In this document: positions 24,246 through 33,704 of the stretch, piece after piece
How the letters are laid out: the number at the start of each line of letters is the position of its first letter
Position numbering within the stretch: the stretch's first letter is position 1
NCBI GenBank assembly: GCA_023261755.1
Contig: JAGDXS010000006.1
Span: 1-47,482, forward strand
DNA: 47,482 bases
Reading direction: 5' to 3'
DNA from: Thermoplasmata archaeon
GTDB taxonomy: Archaea > Thermoplasmatota > Thermoplasmata > Thermoplasmatales > ARK-15
Position numbers and translations under genes: made by a program
Notes under the pieces: model-generated
Database searches by the model: none
The model's input: only the letters and a program-made list of their open reading frames with translations
What the model was told of the DNA's origin: nothing

Positions 24246-25775
24246 ATGCTCGGTAGGAAATCCCTGCTATTAGTTGCACAGAATCTCTTGACTGGCCTTA
24301 TAGGCTATCTAGGCCTTCTATATGTTTTAAGGTATGCAGGTCTTGAACCATATGGAGTTCTACAATTTTCCCTTTCCTTTCTAGGACTTTTTTCCTTCCT
24401 ACTTGATCTAGGATTTTCAACTGCAAATATTAAAAGGATTTCTGAGGGAATGGACTTCGAATATGCTATAACTACTTATTTTATAATAAAAATTATTCTT
24501 GCTATAATATTTGTAGCGGTGGTAATTTCCTCGATAGAATTCTGGGAAATATTCCTAAAAGGCCATTTCCAGACACCATATGAGGAATATGCATTTTTCA
24601 TTTTAATCCCATACTATATACTTCAGAGTTTTGTTATTTATTATCAATCAATTTTCAACGCACTTACAAAGGCTGCAATTTTAAGCGTACCCAGAATCAT
24701 TGAGGCAACATTTAGAAATGTTATGTATATAATCACGAGCTATTATATTGCAAGATCATTGGTTTATAAAAATGAGTATTCGCTTATTATGGCGTTGATA
24801 ATGGTAGTTACTTATTCAGTTTATGTTTTGATTTTCATGTATTATGGCCGTAAATGGAAATTTAAAAAGCCAAAAAGAGAGCATTTTAAAAAATATGTTG
24901 AATTTGCATTGCCCGTTTCTGTATCAGTGATCCTTGGTGCAATTTCTGGTAATATAAGCAATGTAATAATACAATATTTCTGGGGGCCATATTACGTAGG
25001 TGCATACTCAGGTATTGTAACCATAGTAGCATTTGTAAATGCTACAGCATCTTCTCTTGTTGCATTCATATATCCTACAATGTCATCTTTGCATTCAAAC
25101 AATAAGAAAATTGAATACTCTGATTTGATTTTAAATGCTGAAAAGTACATTTCAATGGTAATTTTACCAATAGTTATTTTTATGGTTGTATTTTCAAAGC
25201 AGGTAGTGAACCTCTGGACTGCGCAACTCATTGCTTTTAGCTCAATACTAATCGTTCTTTCAATCATGGCTTTGATTAATTCATTAAATTCACCATACTC
25301 TACTCACTTTAACGCTTCTGGGAACCCTAAATTTCTCATGTATATGAGCATCATATCATTTTTTGTTATTTTAATTTTTGATATTATATTGATCCCAAGA
25401 AGATTCCTTTTAATGCAATTTCTTGGTCTTTCTGCACTTGGGGCAGCAATTGCTAATTTGTTATCAAGTATTGTAACAATGTTTATTATAAGAATATACA
25501 CATACAAGGAAGAAAAAATAATTGTAAATAGAAATGTAATCTACCAAATCATTATTGGTATAATAACTGGCATTGTTTTATATTTTCTAAAAAACCTTAA
25601 ATTACCAACATACCAGTGGTGGGCACTTTTGATCTGGCTCTTTATTACTTTTGTAATATTTCTAGGCCTGTCATATATGTTTAAAATCCTAAAAAAGGAT
25701 GATATGAAATATATTCTAGATGTAATTAATCCAAAGGAAATGGTAAATTATATTAAAGAAGAAATGAAAAAATAA
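24246..25775 (+). CDS. Polysaccharide flippase (Wzx/MATE-like, MOP superfamily)
   Basis: A 509-residue membrane protein with about 12-14 hydrophobic helices. The N-terminus ARYAGLEPYG-like segment (LRYAGLEPYGVLQFSLSF, about residues 27-44), DLGFSTANIKRIS and the repeated A-x-S-x-x-x-F-x-Y-P pattern (TASSLVAFIYPTMSSL) are typical of oligosaccharide flippases such as RfbX/AglR. It would move a lipid-linked glycan outward across the membrane for N-glycosylation or surface glycolipids. Its neighbour on the opposite strand encodes a sequon-rich membrane protein, and glycosyltransferases lie at the left edge, but a direct pathway link is only suggested. Confidence 0.83.
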   Translation: MLGRKSLLLVAQNLLTGLIGYLGLLYVLRYAGLEPYGVLQFSLSFLGLFSFLLDLGFSTANIKRISEGMDFEYAITTYFIIKIILAIIFVAVVISSIEFWEIFLKGHFQTPYEEYAFFILIPYYILQSFVIYYQSIFNALTKAAILSVPRIIEATFRNVMYIITSYYIARSLVYKNEYSLIMALIMVVTYSVYVLIFMYYGRKWKFKKPKREHFKKYVEFALPVSVSVILGAISGNISNVIIQYFWGPYYVGAYSGIVTIVAFVNATASSLVAFIYPTMSSLHSNNKKIEYSDLILNAEKYISMVILPIVIFMVVFSKQVVNLWTAQLIAFSSILIVLSIMALINSLNSPYSTHFNASGNPKFLMYMSIISFFVILIFDIILIPRRFLLMQFLGLSALGAAIANLLSSIVTMFIIRIYTYKEEKIIVNRNVIYQIIIGIITGIVLYFLKNLKLPTYQWWALLIWLFITFVIFLGLSYMFKILKKDDMKYILDVINPKEMVNYIKEEMKK

Positions 25776-25776
25776 T

Positions 25777-26505
25777 TTATTGTTGCCTTGAAACTACCTG
25801 TCTGCCCTTGCGCATAGTATGGGCTCCGAAAATTATAGCTAAGAAGAGTAATTCTGACATAAGGAAGATGTATGTGAACATATAAAGTGTGTCGAATAAA
25901 GCCATTTTATCTACGACTGAATTAAATTCTTGGGGGGATAGCATTCTGGGTGCATATATATATACATATAGAGAACCATTGTTTAAAGAAACATTTGTAA
26001 CATATATGCCAAATGAAAGGTTACTTACATCTATTGAAAATTTTGTATAATACAGACCTGCCCTGAATGTTGAATTGGATGAATAATTTCTTACTGGAAT
26101 CAAATTTCCATTTGATTCATTCACTAAATTTAATGTTAAAAATGCACTAACATGCTGAGTTGTTGTTAAATTTATGTAATAAATATTTGTTGGATAAAAA
26201 TTGAATGTTACATTTTTCAAGATAGTTTGATTATTCCCCGATATTTCATATGAATTATAATATTGATGCATATTTGAATCTCCAATTGGGTAATAAATTA
26301 AAGCAAATAACGATGCAATAACTATTGCAATTGTTCCAATCTTTGCTCTCTTTTTTGTCTGCCAAATTTTCATTCTGTGAAATAGATAAAACAATATTAT
26401 AGGATATAATAATATAAGAGCACCCATCACTAGAAAAGCAACAGCTACAAATGCGATTCCTATTAGAATTGAGTATACCAAAATCCTGAGATCGTTAGAC
26501 TCCAT
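25777..26505 (-). CDS. Membrane protein with a sequon-rich outer domain, unknown function
   Basis: A 242-residue protein of no family I recognise. Hydrophobic segments at about 10-43 and 57-72 and one at 203-228 anchor it. The region between about 76 and 200 is beta-like and polar. It contains nine N-x-S/T sites, at N92, N98, N112, N129, N140, N144, N162, N171 and N176, so this part is probably outside the cell and heavily N-glycosylated. It is convergent with the flippase gene, one nt apart. A role at the cell surface is likely; transport or sensing cannot be inferred. Confidence 0.7.
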   Translation of the reverse strand: MESNDLRILVYSILIGIAFVAVAFLVMGALILLYPIILFYLFHRMKIWQTKKRAKIGTIAIVIASLFALIYYPIGDSNMHQYYNSYEISGNNQTILKNVTFNFYPTNIYYINLTTTQHVSAFLTLNLVNESNGNLIPVRNYSSNSTFRAGLYYTKFSIDVSNLSFGIYVTNVSLNNGSLYVYIYAPRMLSPQEFNSVVDKMALFDTLYMFTYIFLMSELLFLAIIFGAHTMRKGRQVVSRQQ

Positions 26506-26562
26506 TTTTATTACCTTTTCCTATGATTCCATTTCAATGGCATTAATAAATCTTTTCCATAT

Positions 26563-29500
26563 TCATTTCAAAACCCTTATCGTTATTTTTACTACCCTGT
26601 CTTGTATGTCCCATTCTTTTGAATAGCCCTCATTTAAATCTTCATTGAATATGGAAAGAGTTTCTTTTTCAATATAATCTTTATTATTTTTTAAAACAAG
26701 TTCTATATTAGGATCTATTGATTCTATTTTTAGTTCTATCCTGTCCGCATAGGCCAAATCAAGCTCTTTCCTCATGATTTGTATTCTTCTTACAAGTTCC
26801 CTTGCAAGACCTTCAAGTAAAAGATTTTTATCTATTTTTTTAGTTATAAGTACATATAAATCATTATCCTTTGCAAGTTCAAGATCATCAATTGGTTCCT
26901 CAGTAAATATTATTCCATTTGAGGGTATTTCTGCATCCAGTATTTTTAAAGTTCCGCTCTCTTTAATTCTATTTCTTAATTCAAGTGGATCTAAGCTCAT
27001 CAAATATTCTGAATATCCTTTTATTTCATTTTTAAATATAGGCCCTACCACTTTAGGATCTAGCTTAATGCTTACTTTAACAAATTTGTTTATATCATTC
27101 TCTATAAATACTTCCTTTACATTTAATTCTTCAATAATTATATCCTTATGCTCTTCCAACACATTCTTCAATTTTTCATCCTTAGTAATTACATAAATTT
27201 TTTCTATAGGTTGTCTTGTTTTTATGTTAGCAACTTGTCTAGCTCTTCTTCCAAGTTCAACTACATTTATCAAAGATTGCATGTCATTTTCTAAAGAAAG
27301 ATTAATCAATGATTCGTTCTCTTTTGGATAATCCTGTAAATGAACGCTTTTTTCTCCTGTCAGGTTTCTAAATATATATTCTGAAATGAATGGCGCGAAA
27401 GGGGCTAAAATTTTTGAAAAATCCCTGAATACAATGTACATTGTTCTGTATCCTGACATTTTTTCCTGGGTAAGCTTCTCTTCCCAAAATCTTCTCCTTG
27501 ATCTCCTTATGTACCAATTACTAAGATCATTAATGAATTTTTCGTTACACTCCATTGCTCTGTTAATCTCTAATTTTTCCATGTAATTTCTAACACATTT
27601 TATTGTGCTATTTAGCTTTGAAATTATCCACTTGTCCAGACTTTCTGTTATCTCACCTTCATCGTAATGAAAATTATCCAGTTTTGCATTATTTTTGAAA
27701 AATACGTACGAATTCCAGAGAGTTTCTATTGTTCTTGATCTGTATTCCTTTATCAATGTGCTTGAAACCCTCCTGTCCTTCCAAGGTGGTAAGCTAAAAA
27801 TGTATACTCTTAAAGCATCTGCACCTAGATTGTCCATTATTGGCATAGGATCTACAGCATCACCCTTACTTTTGCTCATTTTTTCTCCCCTTTCATTTAA
27901 TACAAAGCCTAATGTAAGGACATTTTTGTATGAATTTGAATTGTTAATTAAAGAATTTACAACATGGAGTGTATAGAACCAGCCCCTTGTTTGATCAATA
28001 GCCTCTGTAATAAATTCAACAGGATAGAATTTTTCAAATTTATCTTTATTTTCAAATGGATAATGAAATTGTGCAAATGGTGCACTACCAGAATCAAACC
28101 AACCATCAATTACAAAATTTTCCCTTTCCATTTTTTCATTACATACGGGGCATTTTACTACTAATTCATCTACCCATGGCCTATGTGGTTCAAAATCATC
28201 CGGAACTTTTTCAGAATGCTGGAATAACTCTTTGAAGCTAGACGGAACAAAAGTATGACCATTCTTGCATTTCCATACTGGTAATGGTGTTCCCCAATAA
28301 CGATCCCTGCTCAATGCCCAATCCTTTGCCTCTAAAAGAAAATTTCCAAATCTTCCATGTTTTAAATGATCAGGGATCCAGTTTATTTTTTCATTATTTT
28401 CTATGAGCTTTTCTCTTATATTGGAGACCTTAATGTACCATGTATCAAGAGGATAATAAAGTAAAGGAGTGCCACATCTCCAGCAAAATGGATAAACATG
28501 TTTTATTCTTTCACTTTTGAAAAGCTTGTTTTCCTTTTTAAGATAAGATATTATTTCTTTATCAGCTTCTTTCACAAATTTACCCTTCCATGGTCCATCA
28601 GTAAATTTGCCTTCCCTGTCAACAGGATTGAGAATTTTTACATTTAATCTCCTGGCAATTTCGAAATCATCCGAACCAAAAGCAGGAGCTATATGAACAA
28701 TTCCTGTACCTTCGTCAATTGATACAAAATCTCCTGAAACCACATAAAAAACATTTCCATCATATGGTATTGCATCAATTATCCTTTCATACCTTTTGTT
28801 TAAGAGATCTTTACCCTTAAGGATCTTAACAATCTCAGCATCGGGCATCAATTTTTTTGATACCTCATTTGATAAATAATATTTCTCGTTGTTATAATTA
28901 ACAAGAACATAATCTATATTTTCATTTACAGCCAAAAATAGATTGGATGGCAGAGTCCATGGTGTTGTTGTCCATACAAGAAAATATGCATCTTCATCCT
29001 TGACCTTAAATTTCACATATATGGATGGATCCTCTGTTTCTTTATATCCTTGCGCCACTTCATGGCTTGATAGTGGAGTTCCGCATCTGGGGCAATAGGG
29101 TACAATTTTAAAACTTTTTTCCAGTAGACCCATGTTCCATATTTTGCTTAATGCCCACCATACACTTTCTATATAACTGTTGCTCATGGTGACATAAGCA
29201 TTTTCAAGATCGATCCAGAAACCAATTCTTTTTGTCATCTCTTCCCATTCTTTTTTATATTTAAAAACACTCTCTTTGCAGAGTGCATTAAATTCTTTTA
29301 TTCCATATTTTTCAATCTCTTTTTTTGAATTTATTTTTAACATTTTTTCTACTTCTAGTTCTACTGGTAAGCCATGACAATCCCAACCGCCTATCCATGG
29401 AAATATATTCTTGCCATTCATTGCGTTGAACCTTAATACAACGTCCTTAGTGGCTCGAGTAAGAGCATGACCAAAATGTGGGTGGCCGTTGGCAGTTGGA

Positions 29501-29643
29501 GGCCCTTCTAGAAATGAAAAAATTTCATTTTTCTCGTTCTTATTTCTTAATTCCTGGAATATTTTTTCCTTTTCCCAATATTCCATTATTTCCCTTTCCA
29601 TTTTTGGAAAGTCTATTTTTGGATTGAATGTTTCTTCAGCCAT
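26563..29643 (-). CDS. ileS: Isoleucyl-tRNA synthetase
   Basis: A 1026-residue class I aminoacyl-tRNA synthetase. GPPTANGHPHFGHALTRATK carries the HIGH-type motif, GWDCHGLPVE the start of the editing-proximal region, KMSKSKGDAVDP the KMSKS loop, and IDGWFDSGSAPFAQ is typical of IleRS. Cys pairs (CPRCGTPL, CWRCGTPL, CPVC) bind zinc. The longest frame starts at 29688, but M16 (MAEETFNPKID) at 29643 agrees with family N-termini and with promoter position. It charges tRNA-Ile in the cytoplasm and is divergent from rfcL. Confidence 0.97.
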   Translation of the reverse strand: MAEETFNPKIDFPKMEREIMEYWEKEKIFQELRNKNEKNEIFSFLEGPPTANGHPHFGHALTRATKDVVLRFNAMNGKNIFPWIGGWDCHGLPVELEVEKMLKINSKKEIEKYGIKEFNALCKESVFKYKKEWEEMTKRIGFWIDLENAYVTMSNSYIESVWWALSKIWNMGLLEKSFKIVPYCPRCGTPLSSHEVAQGYKETEDPSIYVKFKVKDEDAYFLVWTTTPWTLPSNLFLAVNENIDYVLVNYNNEKYYLSNEVSKKLMPDAEIVKILKGKDLLNKRYERIIDAIPYDGNVFYVVSGDFVSIDEGTGIVHIAPAFGSDDFEIARRLNVKILNPVDREGKFTDGPWKGKFVKEADKEIISYLKKENKLFKSERIKHVYPFCWRCGTPLLYYPLDTWYIKVSNIREKLIENNEKINWIPDHLKHGRFGNFLLEAKDWALSRDRYWGTPLPVWKCKNGHTFVPSSFKELFQHSEKVPDDFEPHRPWVDELVVKCPVCNEKMERENFVIDGWFDSGSAPFAQFHYPFENKDKFEKFYPVEFITEAIDQTRGWFYTLHVVNSLINNSNSYKNVLTLGFVLNERGEKMSKSKGDAVDPMPIMDNLGADALRVYIFSLPPWKDRRVSSTLIKEYRSRTIETLWNSYVFFKNNAKLDNFHYDEGEITESLDKWIISKLNSTIKCVRNYMEKLEINRAMECNEKFINDLSNWYIRRSRRRFWEEKLTQEKMSGYRTMYIVFRDFSKILAPFAPFISEYIFRNLTGEKSVHLQDYPKENESLINLSLENDMQSLINVVELGRRARQVANIKTRQPIEKIYVITKDEKLKNVLEEHKDIIIEELNVKEVFIENDINKFVKVSIKLDPKVVGPIFKNEIKGYSEYLMSLDPLELRNRIKESGTLKILDAEIPSNGIIFTEEPIDDLELAKDNDLYVLITKKIDKNLLLEGLARELVRRIQIMRKELDLAYADRIELKIESIDPNIELVLKNNKDYIEKETLSIFNEDLNEGYSKEWDIQDRVVKITIRVLK

Positions 29644-29754
29644 AATATTCTCTAGGTATATAATATCATAAAATAAAGTTTTTATCATGCATAATAAAAA
29701 TCATGCTTTTTTGACTTAGAAATGTTTATTTATATTCTAATCTATAGAGTTATA
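29644..29754. promoter_or_regulatory. Divergent promoters of ileS and rfcL
   Basis: TTTATTTATATT at 29725-29736 is centred about 24 nt before the rfcL ATG at 29755, indicating a leaderless or nearly leaderless message. On the other strand CTTTATTTTAT (29670-29680) lies about 31 nt before the ileS ATG at 29643. Both support the shortened starts. Confidence 0.5.
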
Positions 29755-31092
29755 ATGATTGAATGGGCTGAAAAGTATAGGCCTAAATCGCTGAAAGATA
29801 TTGTTGGAAATCAAGATGCAATTCAAAAAATAAGGGAGTGGGGTGAATCTTGGAAATCCGGAAATATACCAAAGAAAAAGGCTCTTGTGTTTGAAGGAAA
29901 ACCAGGCGTGGGTAAAACAAGCACTGCACTTGCATTGGCCAATGATTTTGGATGGGGTATAATAGAATTAAATGCCTCTGATATTAGAAATGAAGAACAT
30001 ATAAAAGAAATTGCAATGCGTGGTTCTTTGTACGAAACTTTTAGTGATAATGGTGATTTTTTATCATCCAAAGAAGGTAAAAGAAAACTGATCATAATTG
30101 ATGAAGCGGATAATTTGTATGAAGGTAAAGGAGATTCAGGAGACAGAGGAGGCAGGAAGGCTATTATTGAAACAGTTAAGGTAACGATGCAACCCGTTAT
30201 CCTTATTGTGAATGATCCTTATGAATTATTTAAGGGTGAACAGGGTCAGGTTCTAAGAAACTTGGTTGAAGAAATAAAATTCAGATCACTCAATTATAAG
30301 CAAATTTCATCTTCAATTTTAAAGATGATTTGTGCAAGGGAAAATATCATTGTTGATAGGAATATCCTTGATAGAATAGCACAAAAAAGTGGTGGGGATG
30401 TAAGGGCTGCGATAAATGATTTGCAAATGCTTGCCCAAGGTAAAAAAACAATTACAGAAAAAGATCTTGAAAACCTGGGATCTAGGGATATTGTTGAAAA
30501 TATATACAGTGCAACTTTGAATATAATACTCAGCATGTCTATGAAAACTTCCAGGGAAGTGCTTAACTCAGTGGATGAAGATCCATCATTAATAATGCAG
30601 TGGATAGATGAAAATATTGCACATGAATATCTGGACACTGAAGATCTTTCGCGAGCTTTTGACTATATTTCAGATGCAAATCTTTATCTTGGGAGAATAA
30701 GGAGGCTTCAGTATTATGGTTTCCTATCCTATGTTTATGATTTTCTTGCAGCTGTTTCAATTGCAAAGAAACATAAGTATGGAATACATGGTAAATTAAA
30801 TAGCCCGGATTTCCTTAAGGCAATGGCCCAAAGAAAAAGATCAAAGGATTATAGAGACATCATATCACAAAAACTTTCGAAAATAACGCATCAATCCCAG
30901 GATTCAACAAATTTTGAATTCTTTGAAATATTTATGAGGATCTTCAGAAACGATATAAATTTCGCAGCCTGGAACACTGTAATTTTAAATTTAAGTGAGG
31001 AGGAAATTGAATTTCTTACAGGTAATGAGAACGTGGAAAAAATATTGGAAAAATCTAAAGACATAATGAAAAAGATGGGAAATAATGCTTAG
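29755..31092 (+). CDS. rfcL: Replication factor C, large subunit
   Basis: A 445-residue clamp-loader AAA+ ATPase. It begins MIEWAEKYRPKSLKDIVGNQ, the RFC box, then FEGKPGVGKTSTALALA (Walker A, about residues 43-59), LIIIDEADNLYEG (Walker B) and SGGDVRAAINDLQ (sensor 2). The C-terminal half has the collar domain and ends in a Lys-rich helix. With RfcS it opens and loads the PCNA ring. Eleven residues of the longest frame are dropped because the ATG at 29755 fits the TATA box and the family N-terminus. No PCNA-interacting tail motif is obvious. Confidence 0.97.
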   Translation: MIEWAEKYRPKSLKDIVGNQDAIQKIREWGESWKSGNIPKKKALVFEGKPGVGKTSTALALANDFGWGIIELNASDIRNEEHIKEIAMRGSLYETFSDNGDFLSSKEGKRKLIIIDEADNLYEGKGDSGDRGGRKAIIETVKVTMQPVILIVNDPYELFKGEQGQVLRNLVEEIKFRSLNYKQISSSILKMICARENIIVDRNILDRIAQKSGGDVRAAINDLQMLAQGKKTITEKDLENLGSRDIVENIYSATLNIILSMSMKTSREVLNSVDEDPSLIMQWIDENIAHEYLDTEDLSRAFDYISDANLYLGRIRRLQYYGFLSYVYDFLAAVSIAKKHKYGIHGKLNSPDFLKAMAQRKRSKDYRDIISQKLSKITHQSQDSTNFEFFEIFMRIFRNDINFAAWNTVILNLSEEEIEFLTGNENVEKILEKSKDIMKKMGNNA

Positions 31093-31130
31093 ATTGAAAT
31101 GTTTAAAAATGAGTTTACTTTTACGCAATT

Positions 31131-31535
31131 ATGGATGATAAATATGATTTCTTAAAATCAATAATTGAGATGGATCCATTCCTTAAGCACGTTGGAATCA
31201 AGGTAATTTCTCTAGAAGACGGATATGCTAAATTATCCATGGAATTTAGAGAGGAAATAACAAGGCTTGGAAACATTGCCAATGGCGGAGCTATTGCAAC
31301 CCTTGCAGATGCTGCAGGTGGAGCTTCAGTTCTTACATTACTTTCAGGAAAAAACCATGTGACAATTTCCCTAAATATGGAATATTTAGAGCCTGTAGAA
31401 AACGGACCTGTTATAGGAGAGGGAAAAATAGAAAGAAAAGGAAAGCATTTAATTTTCTCATCCATCAACATTTTTGATGGAAATGGAAAACTCTGCGCAC
31501 ATGCCCAGGGTATATATTTCCTTAAAGATTTTTAA
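31131..31535 (+). CDS. PaaI-type hotdog thioesterase
   Basis: A 134-residue protein of the PaaI thioesterase group. MDPFLKHVGIKVISLEDGYA is the usual N-terminal pattern. GNIANGGAIATLADAAGGAS (about residues 45-64) contains the Asn-Gly-Gly oxyanion loop and the catalytic Asp helix, and HVTISLNMEYLEPV the long hotdog strand. These enzymes hydrolyse aryl- or acyl-CoA that would otherwise trap CoA. A TTTAAAAAT box at 31102-31110 lies about 25 nt before the ATG, so it is probably leaderless. It is convergent with the beta-oxidation operon, ending one nt from it. Confidence 0.88.
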   Translation: MDDKYDFLKSIIEMDPFLKHVGIKVISLEDGYAKLSMEFREEITRLGNIANGGAIATLADAAGGASVLTLLSGKNHVTISLNMEYLEPVENGPVIGEGKIERKGKHLIFSSINIFDGNGKLCAHAQGIYFLKDF

Positions 31536-31536
31536 T

Positions 31537-32577
31537 TTATATCCACCCAGCCTTTGATTCAAATATAAGTTCTGCTAATTTTATCTTGTCCTTTAATGAA
31601 TGTCCTCCAACTATTGATAGAAACATGGCATCCCTATAGAATTTCTCCACACCAAAATCCATTAGATATCCATAGCCACCATGAACCTGGAGAGCAAGCT
31701 TCGACGTCCTTCTAGCAAAATCCAATGCAATCGTTTTTATCATCAATTCCTTCTTAAGATCTTTCTGGCCTTCAGCAACACTTATTAAATGTGAATTCAG
31801 GGAATCTAGCTCAGAATAAGCCTGGGACATATTAAATGCAAGGGGCTGAAAATCTTTCAGTTTATGTAGAAATGCATCTCTTTCCTTGGCATAGGAAATT
31901 GCCTTTGAAAGTGCCCCATTTGCTATACCTATTGCTATTGCTGCAACTGGAAGATGTATATCATCTATGATATCATCCAATTTTGTGCTTAGTTTTTTGA
32001 ATTTTTCTGAGTTGAATTTAATGGGTGAGAATGCTACTCCTCTAAATCCAAGTTGCTCGTGAGCTGGCAGTTTTTCAAACCCAGATTCGATTAAGTACAA
32101 AGATTCCTCTTCTTCAATATTCACTATGAATATATCACCTGATGAATTGAATACAGCGTTCATAACGCCCTCTATTCTATTTTCTTTTTTAGTAATGTGT
32201 CCAGGATCAAGTATGTTCAACCTTGTTGAATATGCAAGAGATCCTGACATTTTTCCTGATGCTATTTTTGATATTATTTCTAAATTATTATCATTCATTA
32301 GGGATTTAATTACAAGTGAATTCTGCAAAAATATGTAAAACGCAGCAGATGGGCTGGCGGATGCAATTTCTCTTAAAAGTATTGTATAACCAAGTCTATC
32401 AAGATTTGCTCCTCCGGTCTCTAATGGTGCAAGTGCTCCTAGGAAGCCCTGTGATGCAAGTTTATTCTTAAGATCAACGCTTAATCCTTCAATTTCTATA
32501 TTTTTGTTCACTGGCTCAATTTCTTTTTGTGAAAATTCTCTCAATACAGATTCTAGAACCTTATGTTCTTCATCCAT
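31537..32577 (-). CDS. Degenerate acyl-CoA dehydrogenase homologue, probable non-catalytic partner
   Basis: A 346-residue member of the acyl-CoA dehydrogenase family that lacks active-site parts. The fold is recognisable from GFLGALAPLETGGANLDRLG near the N-terminus and from the C-terminal LALQVHGGYGYLMDFGVEKF. The catalytic Glu motif (YEGTSEI in the intact paralogue at 14271) is VGGHSLK at 323-329, with Gly324 where Glu belongs. The TEP-x-AGSD signature is replaced by an unrelated stretch, LAYSTRLNILDPG. It follows an intact acyl-CoA dehydrogenase by 2 nt, so a mixed complex like the two-gene acyl-CoA dehydrogenases of steroid-degrading actinobacteria is possible. It is a full-length frame without stops, so not an obvious pseudogene. 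Confidence 0.85.
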   Translation of the reverse strand: MDEEHKVLESVLREFSQKEIEPVNKNIEIEGLSVDLKNKLASQGFLGALAPLETGGANLDRLGYTILLREIASASPSAAFYIFLQNSLVIKSLMNDNNLEIISKIASGKMSGSLAYSTRLNILDPGHITKKENRIEGVMNAVFNSSGDIFIVNIEEEESLYLIESGFEKLPAHEQLGFRGVAFSPIKFNSEKFKKLSTKLDDIIDDIHLPVAAIAIGIANGALSKAISYAKERDAFLHKLKDFQPLAFNMSQAYSELDSLNSHLISVAEGQKDLKKELMIKTIALDFARRTSKLALQVHGGYGYLMDFGVEKFYRDAMFLSIVGGHSLKDKIKLAELIFESKAGWI

Positions 32578-32579
32578 GT

Positions 32580-33701
32580 TTAATCACTCTCCAGCTTTTT
32601 CATTAACATTCTGTATATGGTCAACTCTTCTATCTCGCTTGATCCTTCCCAGATTTCGTTAATTTTAGCATCTCTAAACATCCTTTCAAGTGAAGTTAAA
32701 GCACCATCCATGCCTGTTGCAAGAAGCGCCTTTTCAGTAGCATACGTACCTGTCTCAGCAGCATAATATTTTGCCATGCTTGTTAAAACTGGATCTGGAT
32801 TGAATTGAAATAGGAAAGACGCTGCCTTATATGTGATGAGCCTAGCTGCCTCAATCCTCGTGGCTATTTCGGCTATAGTGAATTGCGTACCTTCCATAGA
32901 TGAAAATGCCTTGTCCTTTTTTGCCTTTTCAACTATTATATCAAGTGCTCCCTGTGCTATGCCTATCGCCATCGCTGCCACATAAATCCTTGAAATGTTG
33001 AAAAAGTTCATGGCATAATAGAAACCTTTTCCCTCTTCTCCTAAAAGATTTTCCTTTGGTACCTTTACATTATCGAAAATCACTTCTGCAGTATCTGATG
33101 CCCTCATTCCCATTTTGCCATATAGCTTATTTGTTGAAACTCCAGGCCACTTAGTTTCAACAATTACCATTGACATGTTATGATGCCTTTTCTGTTCCGA
33201 TGGTACAGGTCCAGATCTCGCCACAACCACAAGCTGATCCGCTATCGTACCATTTGTAATGAACATTTTGGATCCATTTAAGATGTATGACCCATCTGGT
33301 TGCTTGTCAAGCTTTGATGCTATACCAGCAACATCGCTACCTGCAACGGGCTCAGTAACAGCAAAACCCATTATCCTTTCTCCTCTAAGTACAGGCTCAA
33401 GATATTTTTTCTTCTGCTCATCATTTCCAAGCAAAAGAATATTCTCGTTACCAAAGAATGGTGCAAATATTGAAAATCCCAGGCCTGGATCGACTCTGAA
33501 CAGTTCTTCTATGGTGATGAGCAAATCCCAATAGTTGCCATAATTTAATATTCCTTCTTCCATTGCCTTCTTCCTTATTTCAAATGGGAATTTTTCATGC
33601 TCATCATAGTACCTTTTCTTTTCATCTGCAAATTCTCTCAGGGCAAATGCCCTGACAACTTTTCTTTTTTCCTCTAATTCAGGAGGTAATGAAAAATCCA
33701 T
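32580..33701 (-). CDS. Acyl-CoA dehydrogenase
   Basis: A 373-residue FAD-dependent enzyme. AVTEPVAGSDVAG is the FAD/substrate signature, NGSKMFITNG follows, and E352 in IWEGSSEIEEL is the catalytic base. It begins fatty-acyl-CoA breakdown by forming the trans-2-enoyl-CoA and gives electrons to an ETF. The end of the protein (from about 320, ALLATGMDGALTSLERMFRD) lacks the usual QVHGGYG stretch, an uncommon variation. It is the fourth gene of the beta-oxidation operon, 3 nt after thiolase, and precedes the degenerate homologue by 2 nt. Confidence 0.93.
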   Translation of the reverse strand: MDFSLPPELEEKRKVVRAFALREFADEKKRYYDEHEKFPFEIRKKAMEEGILNYGNYWDLLITIEELFRVDPGLGFSIFAPFFGNENILLLGNDEQKKKYLEPVLRGERIMGFAVTEPVAGSDVAGIASKLDKQPDGSYILNGSKMFITNGTIADQLVVVARSGPVPSEQKRHHNMSMVIVETKWPGVSTNKLYGKMGMRASDTAEVIFDNVKVPKENLLGEEGKGFYYAMNFFNISRIYVAAMAIGIAQGALDIIVEKAKKDKAFSSMEGTQFTIAEIATRIEAARLITYKAASFLFQFNPDPVLTSMAKYYAAETGTYATEKALLATGMDGALTSLERMFRDAKINEIWEGSSEIEELTIYRMLMKKLESD

Positions 33702-33704
33702 ACA

